Origin: Fibrella aestuarina BUZ 2
GTDB taxonomy: Bacteria > Bacteroidota > Bacteroidia > Cytophagales > Spirosomataceae
Length of the DNA: 64,000 nucleotides
NCBI RefSeq assembly: GCF_000331105.1
Contig: NC_020054.1
Coordinates: 6,585,815 to 6,649,814, forward strand
Reading direction: 5' to 3'
Shown: one piece after another, positions 63,380 to 64,000 of the stretch
How the letters are laid out: every line of letters starts with the position of its first letter
Position numbering within the stretch: the stretch's first letter is position 1
Translations under genes and position numbers: made by a program
Notes under the pieces: model-generated
Seen by the model: only the letters and a program-made list of their open reading frames with translations
What the model was told of the DNA's origin: nothing
Database searches by the model: none

Positions 63380-63739
63380 ATGGAAACGCCATCACCCGCT
63401 ATTGACCAGCTAGAGCACTTACCCGGGCACATTCGCGATACACTCGCGAAGGTCCGGCAAGAGTTAATAGCCTTTTACGGTGATCAACTTAAGCGAATTA
63501 TTCTGTTTGGATCGTATGCTCGGGGTGATTTTCATGAGGACTCTGACCTCGACATTATGCCCGTTGTGAGTGGGACATCAGTACTGGACCTCAAAAAGGA
63601 AGGCCTCTTCCAGCTAGCTTACCGGCACTTTGAGCAAGACCGCATTCGCGTTTCGTTTGTGCCATCGTTGATGAGCCAATTTGTCGAAGCAGAAACCTTC
63701 CTGCTCATGTTTGTTCACAAAGACGGTATTGACCTGTGA
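63380..63739 (+). CDS. MNT-type minimal nucleotidyltransferase
   Basis: A 119-residue nucleotidyltransferase-fold protein with the signature LFGSYARGDFHEDSDLDIMPVV (GSxARGxxxxxSDxDI, two metal Asp) and a third acidic strand nearby (FEQDRIRVSFVP). Such proteins act as antitoxins of MNT-HEPN systems, adding AMP to the HEPN ribonuclease. It overlaps the HEPN-type gene by four bases (GTGA), the usual coupled arrangement, but that partner is truncated. It lies directly behind ftsI, where murE would be expected. Confidence 0.9.
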   Translation: METPSPAIDQLEHLPGHIRDTLAKVRQELIAFYGDQLKRIILFGSYARGDFHEDSDLDIMPVVSGTSVLDLKKEGLFQLAYRHFEQDRIRVSFVPSLMSQFVEAETFLLMFVHKDGIDL

Positions 63740-63909
63740 AGGAACGTGTAGCCCGATGGCTGGCCAAAGCGGATGATAGTTTAGAATCTGCTCAACTGCT
63801 CCTCAATAAAGCTCATATAGCAGGCGCTGTCAACCGGGCCTATTACGCCATGTTCGACGCTTTCCGTACGCTTCTGTTTGTTGAGAGCGTGTTTACTAAT
63901 TTTGGTTGA
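63736..63909 (+). pseudogene. truncated HEPN-domain gene (partner of MNT)
   Basis: A GTG-started frame of 57 codons begins KERVARWLAKADDSLESA and continues LLNKAHIAGAVNRAYYAMFDAF, the HEPN signature (AxxxLxxA...AxxRAYYAMF). It stops after LLFVESVFTNFG. Full HEPN proteins have ~120-140 residues, and the RxxxxH ribonuclease motif lies in the missing half. The terminal codons coincide with a second copy of TAATTTTGGTT (63897-63907), also found in the MNT promoter (63368-63378), so the 3' half may have been lost by recombination between short repeats. Confidence 0.78.
63897..63904 (+). promoter_or_regulatory. possible -7 element for the gene at the right edge
   Basis: TAATTTTG matches TAnnTTTG, 51 bases upstream of the ATG at 63956 and inside the truncated HEPN frame. 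Confidence 0.45.
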
Positions 63910-63955
63910 GTAATACCCCACTACAGCCCTGTTCAGTACTTGCGTATTTTATTGA

Positions 63956-64000
63956 ATGACGAATCCAACTCCTAAACGCCGACTGGCCATTCTGGGCTCG
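63956..64000 (+). CDS. start of a gene, probably DXP reductoisomerase (dxr/ispC)
   Basis: Only 15 codons are in the window: MTNPTPKRRLAILGS. The pattern basic residues - LAILGS is how 1-deoxy-D-xylulose-5-phosphate reductoisomerases begin (KxxxILGSTGSIG). The call rests on these residues only. Confidence 0.5.
   Translation, partial: MTNPTPKRRLAILGS

Overview
The window comes from a GC-rich member of the Bacteroidota, most likely order Cytophagales (Spirosoma/Fibrella-like). Three things point there. The promoters carry the Bacteroidetes -7 element TAnnTTTG and genes mostly lack Shine-Dalgarno sequences. The gene content is typical of that group: an atpDC pair on its own, a NagB-PIG-L fusion, a GH3-type ligase, and TssD-type Hcp tube proteins of the Bacteroidetes type VI system. 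IF-2 has the long low-complexity N-terminus. The assignment to genus is inference. I see no rRNA, tRNA, CRISPR array, prophage or classical insertion sequence.

Layout: 1-8.4 kb holds a lipoprotein hydrolase (cut by the left edge), two tandem M1 metallopeptidases and an S9 peptidase. 8.4-10.9 kb holds a small charged exported protein, the molybdopterin synthase pair moaD/moaE and a membrane-anchored phosphodiesterase-fold protein. 11.0-16.4 kb is the rimP-nusA-infB translation/transcription operon behind an attenuator-like leader. 16.7-25.8 kb contains amino-sugar catabolism (nagB fusion, nagA), a Gre-like factor overlapping an oxidoreductase, a Uma2 nuclease, a DEDDh exonuclease, aroE, a monooxygenase and ribD. 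25.9-33.4 kb has prmC-moxR-hupE, metH and a Ppx/GppA phosphatase. 33.5-36.7 kb has an ABC ATPase and its HlyD adaptor, separated by an inserted four-helix-bundle element, then a deformylase-like protein. 36.7-40.7 kb has a GDSL hydrolase and an orphan type VI effector module (two TssD/Hcp, a deaminase toxin, Imm1-like immunity, one unknown). 40.8-48.3 kb has a cell-wall amidase, a 1725-residue exported protein and prmA. 48.4-59.6 kb is mixed housekeeping (BrkB-like, kelch-like lipoprotein, YdeI-like, atpC/atpD, GH3, SUMF1-fold, HAD phosphatase, TlpA-like). 59.7-63.3 kb is the division segment rsmH-ftsL-ftsI, followed by an MNT/HEPN pair whose HEPN gene is truncated, and the first codons of a probable dxr.

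Three things stand out beyond the genes. First, many intergenic gaps, including gaps inside essential operons, are filled almost stop-to-start by long imperfect hairpins whose arms are built from short iterated words. One element of similar architecture carries a four-helix-bundle (IVS/Avd-like) gene in its loop and could be the autonomous form. Second, the word CAGGTACGTT (core GGTACGT) is iterated across coding and non-coding DNA far above expectation. Third, the orphan TssD-deaminase-Imm1 island looks like a complete deliverable toxin/immunity cassette without its secretion machine.
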